Below, in pieces: positions 63,644 through 64,000 of a stretch of 64,000 nt of DNA. The position numbers were made by a program, and so were the translations under genes. The stretch spans positions 571,746 through 635,745 of the forward strand of contig JAGYIQ010000003.1 in NCBI GenBank assembly GCA_018402565.1. Reading direction: 5' to 3'. The notes below the pieces were generated by a model, which had not been told where the DNA came from, ran no database searches, and saw nothing but the letters and a program-made list of their open reading frames with translations. Each line of letters opens with the position of its first letter. The stretch's first letter is position 1. Origin of the DNA: Pirellulaceae bacterium. Lineage in GTDB: Bacteria; Planctomycetota; Planctomycetia; Pirellulales; Pirellulaceae.

Positions 63644-64000
63644 TCACATGTGTGTCAAGAATGTTTCGATAGTGATGGGTTCGTGCGTTAGGAACTCGTT
63701 CACGTCCTGATCGGGCTTGAATCTGTATTTTTCATGTTCAAAACAGAACAAGCCATCAATGAGTATACCGGATTCCTCGACCAAATACCCGATTCCATCG
63801 CCGTTTGAAAAGTCGATGAATGGGAAAAATCGATTGGCGTATTTGTTGTGAGTTTCGCGAAACCAATCCCGTATATCAGCCATGAAGCTTTCGATTTCTT
63901 CCGCGGGTCGGAACAACCACCAAATCCTTTTAGTGTCGTCGTTTTGGTGCATGACACCAAAGCCATTGCAGGTCATATAAAGAGATCTGAAGTCATTGGG
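63644..64000 (-). CDS. SMI1/KNR4 (SUKH)-like protein, 5' end outside window
   Basis: The frame is open to the right edge (at least 118 codons). The residues before the first internal ATG (FRSLY, then MTCNGFGV) fit the early part of a SUKH domain, so the true start probably lies beyond 64000. Later IDFSNGDGIGYLVEESGILIDGLFCFEHEKYRFKPDQDVNEFLTHEP matches the SUKH end. SUKH proteins are mostly immunity proteins against polymorphic or contact-dependent toxins; here in an integron cassette. Confidence 0.7.
   Translation of the reverse strand, partial: PNDFRSLYMTCNGFGVMHQNDDTKRIWWLFRPAEEIESFMADIRDWFRETHNKYANRFFPFIDFSNGDGIGYLVEESGILIDGLFCFEHEKYRFKPDQDVNEFLTHEPITIETFLTHM

Larger units (their letters stand above)
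50558..64000 (-). mobile_element. Chromosomal integron cassette array (26 attC sites in window)
   Basis: Small genes, all on the minus strand, are separated by 26 imperfect palindromes of 87-95 bp bounded by RYYYAAC-like and GTTRRRY-like boxes. In each, one arm (the L'' arm read on the minus strand) has one or two extra bases relative to the other, for example CACCCGAGTTGCC against CACCCGGTTGCC. This is the extrahelical-base signature of attC. The polarity is the same for the sites checked and agrees with gene direction. The integrase gene is not in the window; polarity places it beyond 64000. The distal end is at 50558. Confidence 0.92.

Noticed and set aside
50558..64000. CRISPR array
   Set aside because: The repeats are 87-95 bp imperfect palindromes at irregular distances with genes between them; no short uniform spacers.

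Overview
The window looks like a chromosome segment of a planctomycete (Pirellulales-like). The reasons are three DUF1559 pseudopilin-type genes, several DUF1573-like secreted proteins, a PQQ-propeller protein with a long signal region, a bacterial V-type ATPase operon that includes a DUF2764 subunit, a tRNA without an encoded CCA, and the overall gene style. This assignment is an inference from gene families, not from a database search.

Layout. (1) 1-6.7 kb: V-type ATPase operon in the order B-D-I-K-E-DUF2764-A. (2) 6.7-8.7 kb: a 137-bp inverted-repeat element, cysS on the minus strand and a tRNA-Met(CAT). (3) 8.7-20.8 kb: remnants of a type I restriction-modification system (hsdM at 8.7-9.6 kb, hsdR at 20.0-20.8 kb, both minus strand and both carrying large internal deletions). 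They flank a 10-kb plus-strand locus of five genes. That locus is preceded by a promoter whose -35/-10 spacer is a pure (TG)10 repeat, so it may be phase variable. It encodes a secreted protein with 17 Cys-Ser-Val motifs, a secreted protein of unknown function, two related polytopic proteins with GATase1-like segments and a carboxypeptidase-regulatory-like domain protein. (4) 21.1-23.0 kb: rpsA with a strong terminator. (5) 23.2-28.3 kb: a minus-strand operon starting with a small six-cysteine secreted protein, followed by a membrane-anchored protein, a C39-like peptidase fused to rhodanese, a MauE-like redox membrane protein and a large secreted protein. (6) 29.0-32.5 kb: histidine kinase, sigma-54 response regulator and HExxH membrane protein. 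(7) 32.8-36.0 kb: a second small six-cysteine secreted protein followed by a tightly coupled DUF1573 / DUF1559 / membrane-anchored / DUF1573-lipoprotein operon. (8) 36.3-49.9 kb: two DUF1559 genes, a YkgJ-type protein, an AAA ATPase + DUF4276 pair (possible defence module), a DEAD-box helicase, a DUF1570-type lipoprotein, a sialate O-acetylesterase, queC, an rRNA methyltransferase and a PQQ protein.

(9) 50.6-64.0 kb: a chromosomal integron cassette array. I can define 26 attC sites of 87-95 bp. All have the same polarity, and all cassette genes lie on the minus strand, so the integrase should lie beyond the right edge. Cassettes include two toxin-antitoxin pairs, an orphan antitoxin, a 2OG-Fe(II) oxygenase, a membrane dual-specificity phosphatase, DUF4253, DMP19, ankyrin and SUKH-like proteins, and several unknowns. 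A cassette with no stable ORF but a conserved promoter-like sequence (TTGACT-N17-CAAAAT) recurs seven times and may re-initiate transcription along the array. The distal end of the array abuts a copy of the inverted-repeat element that also lies between atpA and cysS.

How it fits together: the left third is housekeeping (ATPase, tRNA charging, translation) interrupted by a tRNA-adjacent island. The middle has two loci for making and possibly oxidatively folding small secreted cysteine-rich proteins, plus signalling and envelope enzymes. The right fifth is an adaptive gene-capture platform.
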